Assembly: GCF_001277295.1 (NCBI RefSeq)
Contig: NZ_CP011456.1
Location: 248,001 to 312,000 of the forward strand
DNA length: 64,000 nt
Reading direction: 5' to 3'
DNA from: Anabaena sp. WA102
GTDB taxonomy: Bacteria; Cyanobacteriota; Cyanobacteriia; Cyanobacteriales; Nostocaceae
Part shown: in pieces, positions 51,365 to 60,785 of the stretch
How positions within the stretch are numbered: position 1 is the first letter of the stretch
Layout of the letters: every line of letters begins with the position of its first letter
Program-made: the position numbers and the translations under genes
The notes under the pieces: model-generated
Database searches by the model: none
Told to the model about the DNA's origin: nothing
Seen by the model: the letters and a program-made list of their open reading frames with translations, nothing else

Positions 51365-52807
51365 TTAATCACAATTATCACAATGTCCACAACGCCAATT
51401 AGCAGTTGGTGTTTCAAAGCCAAAGGCATTTAATAAAAATTGCCAACGACACCTTTTATTAGTGAGATATTCACTCATTTGTTTAGTAGCTTGTAATTGT
51501 GTTTTTTCTGGATTTCCTGACTGCAAAGACATAGAATAATGAAAAGGATCAAGCCATGCCAATTGTCCATTACTATGCAGAAGAGAAAGTGCCACAGCAC
51601 TATTCGGAAATTCTTTAATTACAGTATTTATTTCTCCTTGGAGTGGTAATTGTTTGGCTAATTGTTGAGCTTTTTGTTGTTGCAATTTCATTTGTGACTC
51701 AAAAAACTTCTGTCTTTGCTTATCCTCAGCATCTAAAAATCCCGTCGGTTCACTTACCAAAGTTAAAACATCAGCAGGTTTGCCATCTCTTCCTGCCCTT
51801 CCTATTTCTTGCACATATTCAGATAATAAATGTGGCGCATGAAAGTGAACCACCCAGCGCACATCCGATTTATTTATCCCCATCCCAAAAGCACAAGTAC
51901 ACACAACAAATGGGATTTTTCCACCTAACCAACTAGCTTCAATATTGCGGCGTTCCGTTGGACTCAATCCTGCATGATAACTAGCAGTTTGATAACCATT
52001 TTCTGTTAACCATTCCGTTAAATTTTCACTATCTCTTCGAGTCCGTACATAAATTAAACCAACTTGATTTGGTCGTTTTTGAATAAACTTTAATAATTGT
52101 TGTTTTCTCCCTTTAGGAGTCCAAGCAATTCGGACAATAGGATTTAAATTTTCCCGATAGGGATTAATCCGAAAAATCTCAGGTTTGTCTAATTTTAAAA
52201 CTGTAGAAATAATCTTTTGGGCTAAAGGATCAGCCGTTGCCGTAAAAGCTGCTATACTAATTTTTGTTCCTGGTGGTTTTGATTTTAGCAAAGCTTCACG
52301 CACAGCCCCTAAACGCCGATAAGCCGGACGAAAAGTATCACCCCACTGCACTAAACAATGGGCTTCATCCAGAATTAAACCATTAATTTGGAGTTGGGGA
52401 TTACATAACTTTTGCCATACTGCTGGACTGAGTAATGTTTCTGGTGATAAATACAATAATCTTAATTGCTGTTTTTCCAAAGCTTGCAAGGTTGCATTGC
52501 GTTGAGATGCAGTTAATTCACTGTGTAAAAGTGCTGCTTTTTGTGATAGTTGCCGTAATTCCGCAACTTGGTTTTCCATTAGTGCCACCAAAGGAGAAAC
52601 TATTAAAGTCAATCCTGTTTTTAGGAGGGCGGGAAGTTGAAAACAAATTGACTTTCCCCCACCAGTGGGCATAATAATTAGAGCATCTTTTTGTGATATT
52701 AAACAGTTAACAATTTCTTTTTGAGGAGGACGAAAATCGTCATATCCCCAAATTGCCTTTAATGCTGCGCGAACATCTTGCCAAGATTGTGTTACAGGGA
52801 GATTCAT
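51365..52807 (-). CDS. recQ: RecQ-family ATP-dependent DNA helicase
   Basis: 480 residues. SF2 helicase motifs: Q-motif region YDDFRPPQKEIV, motif I IMPTGGGKSICFQ (about 46-58), motif II LDEAHCLVQWG (about 144-154), motif III AFTATADP and motif VI QEIGRAGRDGKPAD. The short C-terminal zinc site RCGHCDNCD is present, but the HRDC domain is absent. The form is shorter than E. coli RecQ (about 610), as in several cyanobacterial paralogues. It converges on the GHKL-nuclease gene with a 50-bp gap. Confidence 0.87.
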   Translation of the reverse strand: MNLPVTQSWQDVRAALKAIWGYDDFRPPQKEIVNCLISQKDALIIMPTGGGKSICFQLPALLKTGLTLIVSPLVALMENQVAELRQLSQKAALLHSELTASQRNATLQALEKQQLRLLYLSPETLLSPAVWQKLCNPQLQINGLILDEAHCLVQWGDTFRPAYRRLGAVREALLKSKPPGTKISIAAFTATADPLAQKIISTVLKLDKPEIFRINPYRENLNPIVRIAWTPKGRKQQLLKFIQKRPNQVGLIYVRTRRDSENLTEWLTENGYQTASYHAGLSPTERRNIEASWLGGKIPFVVCTCAFGMGINKSDVRWVVHFHAPHLLSEYVQEIGRAGRDGKPADVLTLVSEPTGFLDAEDKQRQKFFESQMKLQQQKAQQLAKQLPLQGEINTVIKEFPNSAVALSLLHSNGQLAWLDPFHYSMSLQSGNPEKTQLQATKQMSEYLTNKRCRWQFLLNAFGFETPTANWRCGHCDNCD

Positions 52808-52867
52808 TTTCCTAAAACAAAAGCGAAAAGAATAATAAAGGGAAAATCAAGATAAATATTCATCTTT

Positions 52868-52941
52868 ACTCTTCCCAATCACCAATCACCAATCACCAAT
52901 CACCAATCACCAATCACCAATTACCAATTACCAATTACCAA
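52868..52941. repeat. CAATCAC/CAATTAC heptamer array
   Basis: About six CAATCAC units followed by about four CAATTAC units in tandem. The array runs into the last codons of the asparaginase-like gene (NW-stop), so the repeat forms its C-terminus. Confidence 0.8.
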
Positions 52942-53863
52942 TTAGTTCTTGATCATTCCATTCCAAAGTATCACCAATGTTTTCCCCATTATGGTAAGCA
53001 GCCAGTAATACTTCACAGGTTTTACCATAGGATATCGCACCAGTGGCATCAAGAGCGATCGCTCCAAAATCCCGATTATTCTTCTTTGCTTCTGTAAATG
53101 ATCGCTGCATAGCCTCCTGTAGTGACATTCCATCAGTAACGCGCACCACAACCTTAGCCGCTAAACACTCATCAATAATATCTTCCCCAATCCCCGTACA
53201 ACTCACCGCCGCCTGACTAGTCGCATAATTACCCGCTGGCATAGCTGAATCACTAACTCGCCCAATGCGTTCAAAGCCTTTACCTCCAGTAGAAGTACCA
53301 GCAGCTAATTTACCATAGCCATCTAAAGCCACAACACCAATAGTTCCCCTACCAGCACTTTCTGCCATTTCTGGTTCTGCTACTACCCCAGCCATGGTTC
53401 TTTTAAAGTTATCCTGGCGTTCTAGAGTCCACTCTTTCAAGCGCAAATCAGTTAAACCATTATAAATAGGCAGTTGTAACTCCCGCGCCAACTCAGCCGC
53501 ACCATAATCGGATAAAACCCGATCATCAGCATCTTGTAAAAACAGCGCCATTTCAATCGGATTCTTCACCCGTGACACATTAATCACACCACTAAAGCGC
53601 CCTGTTGTCCCATCCATAATGGAAGCACTCATGCGGATTTGTCCATCAGATTGGAGGACAGAACCAGTACCAGCATTAAAGCGGGGTTCATCTTCCAACA
53701 TCTGACAACCCCGAACTACAGCCTCAGTCGCACTTGCACCCGTCAGCAAAAGAGCATAAACTTCCGCAACAATCTGAGACAGAGAGTTGCGGACTGCTAT
53801 TAATCCCCCCTTACCTTGGAGAGAACTACCAGCGCCACCATGAATAATTAATTTAGGTTGCAT
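52928..53863 (-). CDS. iaaA: Isoaspartyl peptidase / L-asparaginase (plant type)
   Basis: About 311 residues from MQPKLIIHGGAGSSL (an ATG 12 bases upstream is also possible). This Ntn-hydrolase self-cleaves before its catalytic Thr, here in GRGTIGVVALDGYG (about 176-189). Substrate loop motifs GTGSVLQSDG, MSASIMDG and GTSTGGKGFERIGRVSDSA follow the family. It degrades isoaspartyl dipeptides and asparagine, and in cyanobacteria takes part in cyanophycin breakdown. The last residues are encoded by repeat DNA. Confidence 0.9.
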   Translation of the reverse strand: MQPKLIIHGGAGSSLQGKGGLIAVRNSLSQIVAEVYALLLTGASATEAVVRGCQMLEDEPRFNAGTGSVLQSDGQIRMSASIMDGTTGRFSGVINVSRVKNPIEMALFLQDADDRVLSDYGAAELARELQLPIYNGLTDLRLKEWTLERQDNFKRTMAGVVAEPEMAESAGRGTIGVVALDGYGKLAAGTSTGGKGFERIGRVSDSAMPAGNYATSQAAVSCTGIGEDIIDECLAAKVVVRVTDGMSLQEAMQRSFTEAKKNNRDFGAIALDATGAISYGKTCEVLLAAYHNGENIGDTLEWNDQELIGNW

Positions 53864-53927
53864 TTGTAAAATCATTTATTTTCTTCGTAGGGGCGCAGGG
53901 CCTGCGCCCATATATTTATTGGTTGGT

Positions 53928-54089
53928 CTAACTCTCATTTTTAGCCTGAGAACGACGACGACGGCAACGTTCTGAACAATATTTCACTTCATCCCAACAA
54001 TCTTGCCATTTTTTCCGCCAAGTAAACGGACGTTGACATACTACACAGATTTTTTCCGGTAAATCAGATTTAGAACAAGTAGGACGCAT
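53928..54089 (-). CDS. DUF2256 small zinc-finger protein
   Basis: 53 residues from MRPTCSKSDLPEKICVVCQR. Two CxxC-like pairs (CVVCQRPF and YCSERC) with the WRKKWQDCWDEVKYC core match DUF2256. Basic ends suggest nucleic-acid binding; function unknown. The in-frame start 21 bases upstream adds an improbable MLRYCYV. Confidence 0.8.
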   Translation of the reverse strand: MRPTCSKSDLPEKICVVCQRPFTWRKKWQDCWDEVKYCSERCRRRRSQAKNES

Positions 54090-54292
54090 AACGTAACAAT
54101 AACGTAACAATAAACACGAAAAACATCATCTATCAAAAAATACATCTAAAGACGGATGACAAGGATTTTTTAATACTTGTGCTGTCTACAATTAACCAAG
54201 CAAAATTAATTACATAGGTTTTCCCAGATTCTACGATAATTTGCAGAAAACAGAATTTCAAGTCTGAAATTTCTGAAAAGGAGAAAATAAAA

Positions 54293-55334
54293 ATGAAAAT
54301 AGTTAATCGTTCTTGTCCAGTTTGCGGTTCAAAGGATCAGTCTAAGGAACTTCCAAGAAAAAAATTATCCCAATAAATGAACAAAAGAACCACAGAGGCA
54401 CAGAGAACACAGAGAGAGAAGAAATAGAGAGAGTTTTTGCGTTAGTTTTGGGACGTATTTTTATTTGGAAGTCCCTAAAGTCTTTGCTGAGGCTGACTGT
54501 GATCTTAATCAATTAGACGGTTTTGCCTCTGCTTGTCGTAAACTGCTTGAATATATGCACTACAGACTGATATCTTGTCCAACTTGTGATGTACTGTATG
54601 CCAGTCCAATTCCTGAATTAAGTGAATTAGCAACCGCCTACCATGAAGCTGCTTTTGATAGTTCGGAAGAAGCTCATTATGCGAGTCGTACTTATGCCAG
54701 TTTTCTACCCGAAATTATGCAACATATTCCTAATTTAGATGGTGCGATTGATATTGGCACAGGGGATGGAGCATTTTTAGAGGAATTGCTTCGTACAGGG
54801 TTTACTTCTGTTATTGGAGTAGAACCAGAACCTTTCCAAGCACCTATTCTAGCTGCTAAGGAGGAAATACAACCATTAATTAAGCATGGTCTTTTCAGAG
54901 TTGAGGATTTTCAAGCGGGAACTTTTAGTCTTATTACTTGTTTTCAAACTTTAGAACATTTGTATGACCCTAAACAAATGTGTCAAGATGCTTATACTCT
55001 TATCAAAAAAGGTGGGGCTGTCTTTTTTATCTGTCATAATCATCGCGCTCTCTCAGCTAAAATTTTAAGAATGAGATCTCCCATTTTTGATATTGAACAT
55101 TTACAATTGTTCTCGGAAAAAAGTGCTAGATATCTTTTAAAAATGAATGGTTTTACAACGATAACAACTAAAGTTATCTTTAATCGTTATCCTTTACATT
55201 ACTGGGTAAAATTATTCCCACTTCCTTTAAAACTCAAGCGCTTCTGTCTTTCTTTTCTGAAGAAGACAAAAATCGGCTACTTACCCGTTTCTATTCCCGC
55301 TGGTAATCTTGCAGTAATCGGTTATAAAAAGTGA
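54293..55334 (+). pseudogene. SAM methyltransferase gene split by a miniature element
   Basis: Part 1 (54293-54376) starts after AAGGAG and reads MKIVNRSCPVCGSKDQSKEL, a zinc-ribbon start. It then enters the insertion and stops. Part 2 (from about 54473 to 55334) continues EADCDLNQLDGFASACRKLL and CPTCDVLYASPIPELSELA. A class I methyltransferase core follows (AIDIGTGDGAFLEELL, FSLITCFQTLEHLYDP, GGAVFFICHN). The two halves together have the usual order for zinc-ribbon SAM methyltransferases, often in sugar/LPS loci. A TTG at 54465 could start a shortened protein from part 2; activity without the ribbon is doubtful. Confidence 0.75.
54348..54472. mobile_element. Miniature element with ACTTCCAA ends inside the methyltransferase gene
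   Basis: About 120 bp. Ends ACTTCCAAGAAAAA and TTTTTATTTGGAAGT are inverted, and TATCCCAA/TTGGGACG extends the match inward. The centre holds the dispersed CACAGAGGCACAGAGAACAC repeat. Exact borders and target duplication could not be set by eye. Confidence 0.7.
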
Positions 55335-55516
55335 AATTAAACTGGAAAATTTAGACTTAAAAAAATCTTCTCAGTTGGGATTTTGCAAATTACCAGTTTT
55401 ATAAATTACATCTACGAAATCAGAATTGAAAGAAGCAAAACATTTTTTAAAATTCTCAGATTCACGTAAAGCTATAATATGAATATAATTCTACGTTAAC
55501 TGACTCATAACATAAA

Positions 55517-56656
55517 TTGGATCTTTATAAATCATTAGTTGGTCATTTCCTATTTACTCTGGTGAAAACCGAACCGGAGTGGTTGCACAAACAAACCATC
55601 GGTAGTCTAAATTGGCTGTCGAAAGCCAGTTATTATCCTTATACCAATTGGTTGAATAACCTCCTTCAGCAATATCTGTGTTTAAATGATCCACGACTAG
55701 AACAAACTATACTGGGAATGAAATTTCCCAATCCTTTGGGTTTGGCGGCTGGATTTGACAAAGACGGCGTTGGCGCTAATATCTGGCATAATTTTGGGTT
55801 TGGTTTTGCTGAATTGGGTACTGTGACTTATCACCCCCAACCGGGAAATCCGCCCCCTCGGTTGTTTCGTTTACCTTTAGATCAAGCAGCACTTAATCGG
55901 ATGGGTTTTAATAATGCTGGTGCTGTCGCTATGGCTGCAAGACTGAATGAGGTTAAAGAAAAGTCGAATTATCCAATACCCATACCTATAGGTATAAATT
56001 TGGGTAAATCCAAGATCACACCTTTGGAATTAGCAGCCCAGGATTATCTAGAGAGTTTTCGGTTACTCAAGGATTTGGGTGATTATTTTGTAGTTAATGT
56101 TTCCTCTCCCAATACTCCGGGATTGCGATCGCTCCAAGATGCTGCCATGCTCAGTCAAATATTGGACGGATTACAACAGGAAAACACCGCGAAAAAACCC
56201 ATATTTGTGAAAATAGCCCCCGATTTAGAATGGGAAGCAATATCTGACATTATTGTTCTGGCTCAAGCTTACCAAATGGCTGGGTTAATCGCCACTAACA
56301 CCACTATTAGCCGGGAAGGACTCAAAACCCAAATCATTAAAAAAACTGGCAAATCTCCCCAAGAAGAAGCGGGAGGAATTAGCGGTAAACCAGTGAGCGA
56401 TCGCTCCACAGAAGTAATTCGCTTTATTTACCAACAAACCCAGGGACAAATGCCCATCATTGGCGTAGGTGGCATATTTACCGCCGAGGATGCTTGGGAA
56501 AAAATCACAGCCGGTGCTTGTCTTATTCAAACCTATACAGGCTGGATTTATGAAGGACCAATAATGGTACGCCGCATCCTCGCCGGTTTATTAACCAAAC
56601 TAGAAGAAAACGGCTTAACATCCATCAGTCAAGCGATAGGAATGGGTAATAGGTAA
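55517..56656 (+). CDS. pyrD: Quinone-dependent dihydroorotate dehydrogenase
   Basis: 379 residues, class 2 PyrD of pyrimidine synthesis. N-terminal membrane-associating helices (YKSLVGHFLFTLVKTEPEWL) come first. The FMN barrel has NPLGLAAGFDKDG (about 74-86), FGFAELGTVT, NRMGFNNAG, the catalytic-Ser loop VVNVSSPNTPGL, TNTTISR and IIGVGGIFTAEDA. The start TTG at 55517 gives the usual MDLYK opening. Length is normal. Confidence 0.93.
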   Translation: MDLYKSLVGHFLFTLVKTEPEWLHKQTIGSLNWLSKASYYPYTNWLNNLLQQYLCLNDPRLEQTILGMKFPNPLGLAAGFDKDGVGANIWHNFGFGFAELGTVTYHPQPGNPPPRLFRLPLDQAALNRMGFNNAGAVAMAARLNEVKEKSNYPIPIPIGINLGKSKITPLELAAQDYLESFRLLKDLGDYFVVNVSSPNTPGLRSLQDAAMLSQILDGLQQENTAKKPIFVKIAPDLEWEAISDIIVLAQAYQMAGLIATNTTISREGLKTQIIKKTGKSPQEEAGGISGKPVSDRSTEVIRFIYQQTQGQMPIIGVGGIFTAEDAWEKITAGACLIQTYTGWIYEGPIMVRRILAGLLTKLEENGLTSISQAIGMGNR

Positions 56657-56666
56657 TTCGATTTTA

Positions 56667-57120
56667 GAGGATGTTTTAAAAGTGGTATCCCATAATTTTC
56701 ATCACATTGTTACCCCCCCTAGTCCCCCCGATGCTTTGGGGAGAAACCGGAAAAATTAGTTCCCATGCTTTGGGGGAAAACCGGAAAAATTAGTTCCCTC
56801 CCCAAAGCATCGGGGAGGGTTAGGGAGGGGTAATTTGAGGAATAATGGTGATTCGATAACTTGTGTGTACACCGTAGCCTTTATAAGGGGATGTTTGAAA
56901 AGTTTTTAATAAACAAACCCCTCTCCAAACCTCTCCCCGAAGCGGGGAGAGGCTTTGAAACCCCCCTTCCCAGCCTTCGGCACGCTGCGCTAACGTAGGG
57001 AAGGGGGCAGGGGGGTTAGGTTTTGGAGATTATCGGTTTCATCTAATACTTTTCAAACAACCTCTAAGGGGAGGGTTAGGGTGGGGTAAAAATCCAGCAA
57101 CCATGACTTTTCAAACACCC
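56667..57120. repeat. Nested family D elements
   Basis: An outer family D element starts at 56667 (GAGGATGTTTTAAAAG after TTA) and ends near 57120 (CTTTTCAAACACCCC). Inside it, a complete second element lies at 56887-57064 (GGGGATGTTTGAAAAG to CTTTTCAAACAACCTC), flanked by TAA on both sides. The inner copy belongs to the same subfamily as 60526-60692 (shared CAAACCCCTCTCCAAACCTC). The outer copy contains CGATGCTTTGGGGAG duplications. Confidence 0.75.
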
Positions 57121-57152
57121 CCCAAGCTAAAAAAAATTCTTTTTCCTGTTGC

Positions 57153-57878
57153 CTATTCCTGAATTGGGAAAAACTCCTTAGACCTACGAGAATAGGACCA
57201 AGCAATACCATCAGGATCACGGCTACGACACCACTCAGCAAAATCTGGGTCATTGCGTCGCTTGTAAACCGTACTGGAATAGACATTTAGCCGTTTAGCT
57301 AATTCAGATTGAATCAGCGAACCAAAAACTAACTGTTCTTCTAGTGGTTTTCTCACTTCCTCATGGGTAGGAACAGATAAGGATTCAGATTGCGCTTCTC
57401 CCTCCAGGGAAATAGGTGAAGGTGGAGCTAAAAACGAACGGGCAATTTTAGTAACTGGTTGATCGGGAAGTTTTTCTACCAATTCACTACTATCAATAAT
57501 ATCACCAAGAATACTGGCATTAATAAAGTAGTACGATTGATCCTCCTCATTTTCTGAATCTAGTACACTAGCACCAAATTCCTTAGCTTTGCCATCTAAA
57601 TAGCGTTTTGCCGCCTCTGCCGAAAAATTACCCTTGATTGCCAAGTCCGTGGGTGTAATTTTGCCATGATTTTCCTCAACCAATTCATAAAAGAGTGGGT
57701 TAACTTGGTTGCACCACTTTTCCCATCTAGATTGCTGCCAAAGGTTGAAAACCATTAACAGCCCCAAAATTACCAGTAAAACTTTCCAGGTATTGACCAA
57801 GAAAATAATCAAAAACGATATCGGCAAAATTAGAACGAGAAAACTTTTGCCAGGGCTTTCTATGGTTTTTTCACTCAT
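57153..57878 (-). CDS. Membrane-anchored protein with C-terminal HTH-like region
   Basis: 241 residues from MSEKTIESPGKSFLVLILPI. The track-long TTG start at 57893 would read through one of the upstream boxes and is rejected. Two close membrane helices (about 12-50) are followed by a basic/acidic linker. A domain at about 65-115 (KITPTDLAIKGNFSAEAAKR) looks winged-helix-like. A C-terminal HTH-like element is LIQSELAKRLNVYSSTVYKR with PDFAEWCRSRDPDG. It may be a membrane-linked regulator. Function unknown. Confidence 0.6.
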   Translation of the reverse strand: MSEKTIESPGKSFLVLILPISFLIIFLVNTWKVLLVILGLLMVFNLWQQSRWEKWCNQVNPLFYELVEENHGKITPTDLAIKGNFSAEAAKRYLDGKAKEFGASVLDSENEEDQSYYFINASILGDIIDSSELVEKLPDQPVTKIARSFLAPPSPISLEGEAQSESLSVPTHEEVRKPLEEQLVFGSLIQSELAKRLNVYSSTVYKRRNDPDFAEWCRSRDPDGIAWSYSRRSKEFFPIQE

Positions 57879-57883
57879 ACTGA

Positions 57884-57987
57884 TTTTTGCCAAGTGAATT
57901 TTTACAAAATAATATCTCTATCTTGGCAAAAATTTGGACATTTGTTTGTATCTTTTGGCAAAATTGTCGCTAATTATTCGGCAAAAG
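57884..57987. promoter_or_regulatory. Four TTGGCAAAA boxes upstream of the HTH protein gene
   Basis: CTTGGCAAAAA on the minus strand (57894-57884), CTTGGCAAAAA on the plus strand (57922-57932), TTTTGGCAAAA (57953-57963) and TTCGGCAAAAG (57977-57987). The first is in the leader of the minus-strand HTH gene; the others lie further upstream. Spacing of the last three starts is 31 and 24 bases. They look like repeated binding sites, possibly for autoregulation. Confidence 0.5.
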
Positions 57988-58212
57988 CTACTGATATATG
58001 AAAAAGTAACTAATTTTATAAGTATATTTTCCCAGCTTTTGAGAAATTAATCTGTAGTCAGATTAGGTTGAGAAAGATTAAAATTAAGCGATGACATAGC
58101 GGTATGCACTTGAATAAGATACAGAATTTACCTAAAAAACCATACACCAAAGGACTTTCCACTCTGTTCCCTGTTCCCTGCTATATAATAACCAATCACT
58201 AATCATAAAAAG

Positions 58213-58830
58213 ATGAAGATACCTGGATTTACCAGTAACAGAGATAAAAAATCAACTTCAACTAGAGGAAAATCCTATTTTTTGATTCCCCCATTAGCAC
58301 TTTGGCATCCTTGGTGGCATCAATTTATGGATTGGATGGTAATATTTTTAACTGTAATGTTATGCTTAATAATGTTGCCAACTCGTCTTCCTGGGATGGA
58401 ATTATTAGGCATTGGTCCTAACTGGCTACTAATTTGGGTAGTGGCTTGGAGTGTTAATCGCTCAGTATTTTCTGGTCTGCTGTCAGGAATCATTTTAGGA
58501 CTATTGCAAGATGCAATGACATCGCCAAATCCCACTCATGCTTTGGGTTTGGGAATCGTGGGAATGTTAACAGCCCTAATGCAAAAACAGCGGTTTATTC
58601 AAGAAGACTTTATTTCTATTGCTTTAATTGTATTTGTGATGGCTGTGGTGGCAGGCACTATTTTTGCTTTCCAGTTATCTTGGGAAGGAAATCGTCATGC
58701 CGCCAGTATTTGGACATATTACCAGCGTGCAACCTTAGCTTCGGCAATTCTTAGTAGTTTGTGGGCGCCTGTGGTTTATTATCCTCTTAATCGCTGGTGG
58801 CAGCAGATGAAATTAATTCGTAATTCTTAA
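58213..58830 (+). CDS. mreD: Rod shape-determining protein MreD
   Basis: 205 residues with five to six membrane helices. The pattern GIGPNWLLIWVVAWSVNRSV and LSGIILGLLQDAMTSPNPTH, then ALGLGIVGMLTALMQ, matches cyanobacterial MreD (the Q-D loop is characteristic). MreD works with MreB/MreC in cell-wall elongation; those genes are not in the window. The preceding 223-bp leader has an AT-rich promoter-like region. Confidence 0.75.
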   Translation: MKIPGFTSNRDKKSTSTRGKSYFLIPPLALWHPWWHQFMDWMVIFLTVMLCLIMLPTRLPGMELLGIGPNWLLIWVVAWSVNRSVFSGLLSGIILGLLQDAMTSPNPTHALGLGIVGMLTALMQKQRFIQEDFISIALIVFVMAVVAGTIFAFQLSWEGNRHAASIWTYYQRATLASAILSSLWAPVVYYPLNRWWQQMKLIRNS

Positions 58831-58835
58831 GTCAA

Positions 58836-60014
58836 ATGGATAATTTTCCAGGAGTCTCTCCAGCATCTACACCCTTATCTGAAAACCATCAATTTGCACA
58901 GCCTGTAGTCCCGGAATTAGTAGGTAATGACTTTGATTCGCGGATGATGTTACGGTGCGTAGAATTAGCTCGCATTGCGTTGGGATACACTTCACCAAAT
59001 CCCTTGGTGGGGGCAGTGGTTGTCCAAAATGGGGAGATTGTGGGGGAAGGGTTTCATCCTCGTGCTGGTGAACCACACGCCGAGGTTTTTGCCCTTAGAG
59101 CAGCGGGAGAACGGGCGCACTTAAGCACTATTTATGTGAGTCTTGAGCCTTGTAATCACTATGGACGGACTCCTCCCTGTTCAGAAGGATTAATCAATGC
59201 TGGTGTGTCTAAGGTGGTGGTAGGAATGGTTGATCCTAATCCCTTGGTAGCAGGTAGCGGGATTGCACGGTTAAGGGCTGCGGGGATTGAAGTTGTAGTT
59301 GGAGTAGAGGAAGCGGCTTGTCGGCGTTTAAATGAAGGTTTTATTCATCGCATTCTCTATCAACGACCTTTAGGTATTTTGAAATATGCTATGACTTTAG
59401 ATGGTAAAATTGCCACTACTGCTGGTCATAGTTCTTGGGTAACAAATCAAGATGCTCGCACTGAGGTGTATCAATTACGAGGGGCTTGTGATGCGGTGAT
59501 TGTTGGTGGGAATACAGTGAGAAAAGATAATCCTTACTTGACTAGCCATCAAGTTGCGGCTCATAATCCTCTACGAGTTGTGATGAGTCGTAGTCTGAAT
59601 TTACCAGAACAGGCTTGCCTATGGGATACTCAGGAAGCTCCAACTTTGGTTGTAACGGAAGTTGGCAGTTCACAAGCTTTTCAAAAAATGCTGCGGTCAA
59701 AAGGCGTGGAGGTGCTGGAATTTAGCTCTCTCACTCCAGAAATAGTCATGGGTTATTTATATGAGCGCGGTTTTTGTAGCGTGCTATGGGAATGTGGTGG
59801 TATTTTAGCAGCTAGTGCGATCGCTCAAGGCGCTGTCCAAAAAATCATGGCATTTATCGCCCCCAAAATTATTGGTGGAGATCATGCTCCTACACCTGTG
59901 GGAGACTTGGGTTTAACTAGTATGACTGAGGCGTTACCGTTGGAGCGGGTAACTTGGCGGATTGTCGGTAATGATTGCTTAGTAGAAGGTTATTTACCAT
60001 CGAAACTTAAATAA
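58836..60014 (+). CDS. ribD: Bifunctional riboflavin deaminase-reductase
   Basis: 392 residues. The N-terminal deaminase domain carries zinc motifs HAEVFALRAAG (about 79-89) and EPCNHYGRTPPCSEG (about 104-118). The C-terminal reductase domain has LKYAMTLDGKIATTAGHSSW (about 182-201) and a final LWECGGILAASAIAQG with IAPKIIGG. It carries out two successive riboflavin steps. A 25-residue N-terminal extension (FPGVSPASTPLSENHQFAQP) is unusual. It starts 5 bp after mreD. Confidence 0.92.
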   Translation: MDNFPGVSPASTPLSENHQFAQPVVPELVGNDFDSRMMLRCVELARIALGYTSPNPLVGAVVVQNGEIVGEGFHPRAGEPHAEVFALRAAGERAHLSTIYVSLEPCNHYGRTPPCSEGLINAGVSKVVVGMVDPNPLVAGSGIARLRAAGIEVVVGVEEAACRRLNEGFIHRILYQRPLGILKYAMTLDGKIATTAGHSSWVTNQDARTEVYQLRGACDAVIVGGNTVRKDNPYLTSHQVAAHNPLRVVMSRSLNLPEQACLWDTQEAPTLVVTEVGSSQAFQKMLRSKGVEVLEFSSLTPEIVMGYLYERGFCSVLWECGGILAASAIAQGAVQKIMAFIAPKIIGGDHAPTPVGDLGLTSMTEALPLERVTWRIVGNDCLVEGYLPSKLK

Positions 60015-60031
60015 ACAGCACAGCCACTTGA

Positions 60032-60250
60032 CTATGACTGTTGGCGTTCATAAGCTAAATCACGAATCAGACTCAGCCGAGATTGGATGTAATCACACAA
60101 GAAATCAATTTCATGAGGATCTAAAAAAGCTTGATTAGTTATTTGTTTAACCAACCACTGCACCAAACTAGCATCATCAAGCTGTAAGAGTGTTACTGTG
60201 TGGGTGGCTTCAACGATTGACCAAAGCTGACGCATGATAGTTGGAGTCAT
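60032..60250 (-). CDS. Small conserved cyanobacterial protein, 72 aa
   Basis: 72 helical residues: TIMRQLWSIVEATHTVTLLQ, DDASLVQWLVKQITNQAFLD and EIDFLCDYIQSRLSLIRDLA. Similar small proteins are widespread in cyanobacteria as far as I recall; no function known. Two Met starts (codons 1 and 6) are possible. It converges on ribD with a 17-bp gap. Confidence 0.65.
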   Translation of the reverse strand: MTPTIMRQLWSIVEATHTVTLLQLDDASLVQWLVKQITNQAFLDPHEIDFLCDYIQSRLSLIRDLAYERQQS

Positions 60251-60785
60251 TAGACCTCTATTTAATCATTAGTTTAGTTCTTTTCAGATTACACAATTCT
60301 CATATTAACTGACTGCATAAATCTACAACTAGATATAACTATTATTAAAAATTTAATAAATGACCAAATGTTTTGCTGAAAATTAAGAAATGTCAAGTTA
60401 TATGAATTAACTTAATTTTACTTAACTAAGACTACAATTTGTCATCAATGAACGTTATTTTTTGTTGTGTTTTACTATTTTGACAAAAAAATTGATAAAC
60501 AATGGTTTGAACTGTTTTTACTTTAGAGGTTGTTTGAAAAGTATTAGATGAAACCGATAATCTCCAAAAACCTAACCCCCCTGCCCACCTTCCCTACAAG
60601 GGAAGGGGGTTTCAAAGCCTCTCCCCGCTGCGGGGAGAGGTTTGGAGAGGGGTTTATTTTGTTTATACATTAAAAACTTTTCAAACATTCTCTTGGTTTC
60701 AAAGTTTATTAACTTCCAATTTCAGATTTTTTGTACTAAGGTAAATGTAACCAGGTTATCTATATTTTTACAAGATGACAAAGTA
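60251..60785. other. Intergenic region mostly made of a family D element
   Basis: An AT-rich spacer of 535 bp. The first 275 bases hold nothing recognised. The miniature element at 60526-60692 follows, then about 90 bases of leader for the methyltransferase gene. An in-frame ORF extension from 60642 lies inside the element. Confidence 0.6.
60526..60692. repeat. Miniature element family D, copy near 60.6 kb
   Basis: 167 bp with ends GAGGTTGTTTGAAAAG and CTTTTCAAACATTCTC, left flank TTA, right flank TTG (degenerate). Same subfamily as the inner element at 56887-57064, in reverse orientation. Confidence 0.8.

Noticed and set aside
52868..52941. CRISPR-like array
   Set aside because: Heptamer tandem repeat without spacers.
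57053..57286. 77-codon minus-strand ORF
   Set aside because: Overlaps the HTH protein gene in another frame and enters a miniature element.
60642..60785. Upstream extension of the methyltransferase ORF
   Set aside because: The extra 48 codons begin within a family D miniature element; the ATG at 60786 gives the family-like N-terminus.
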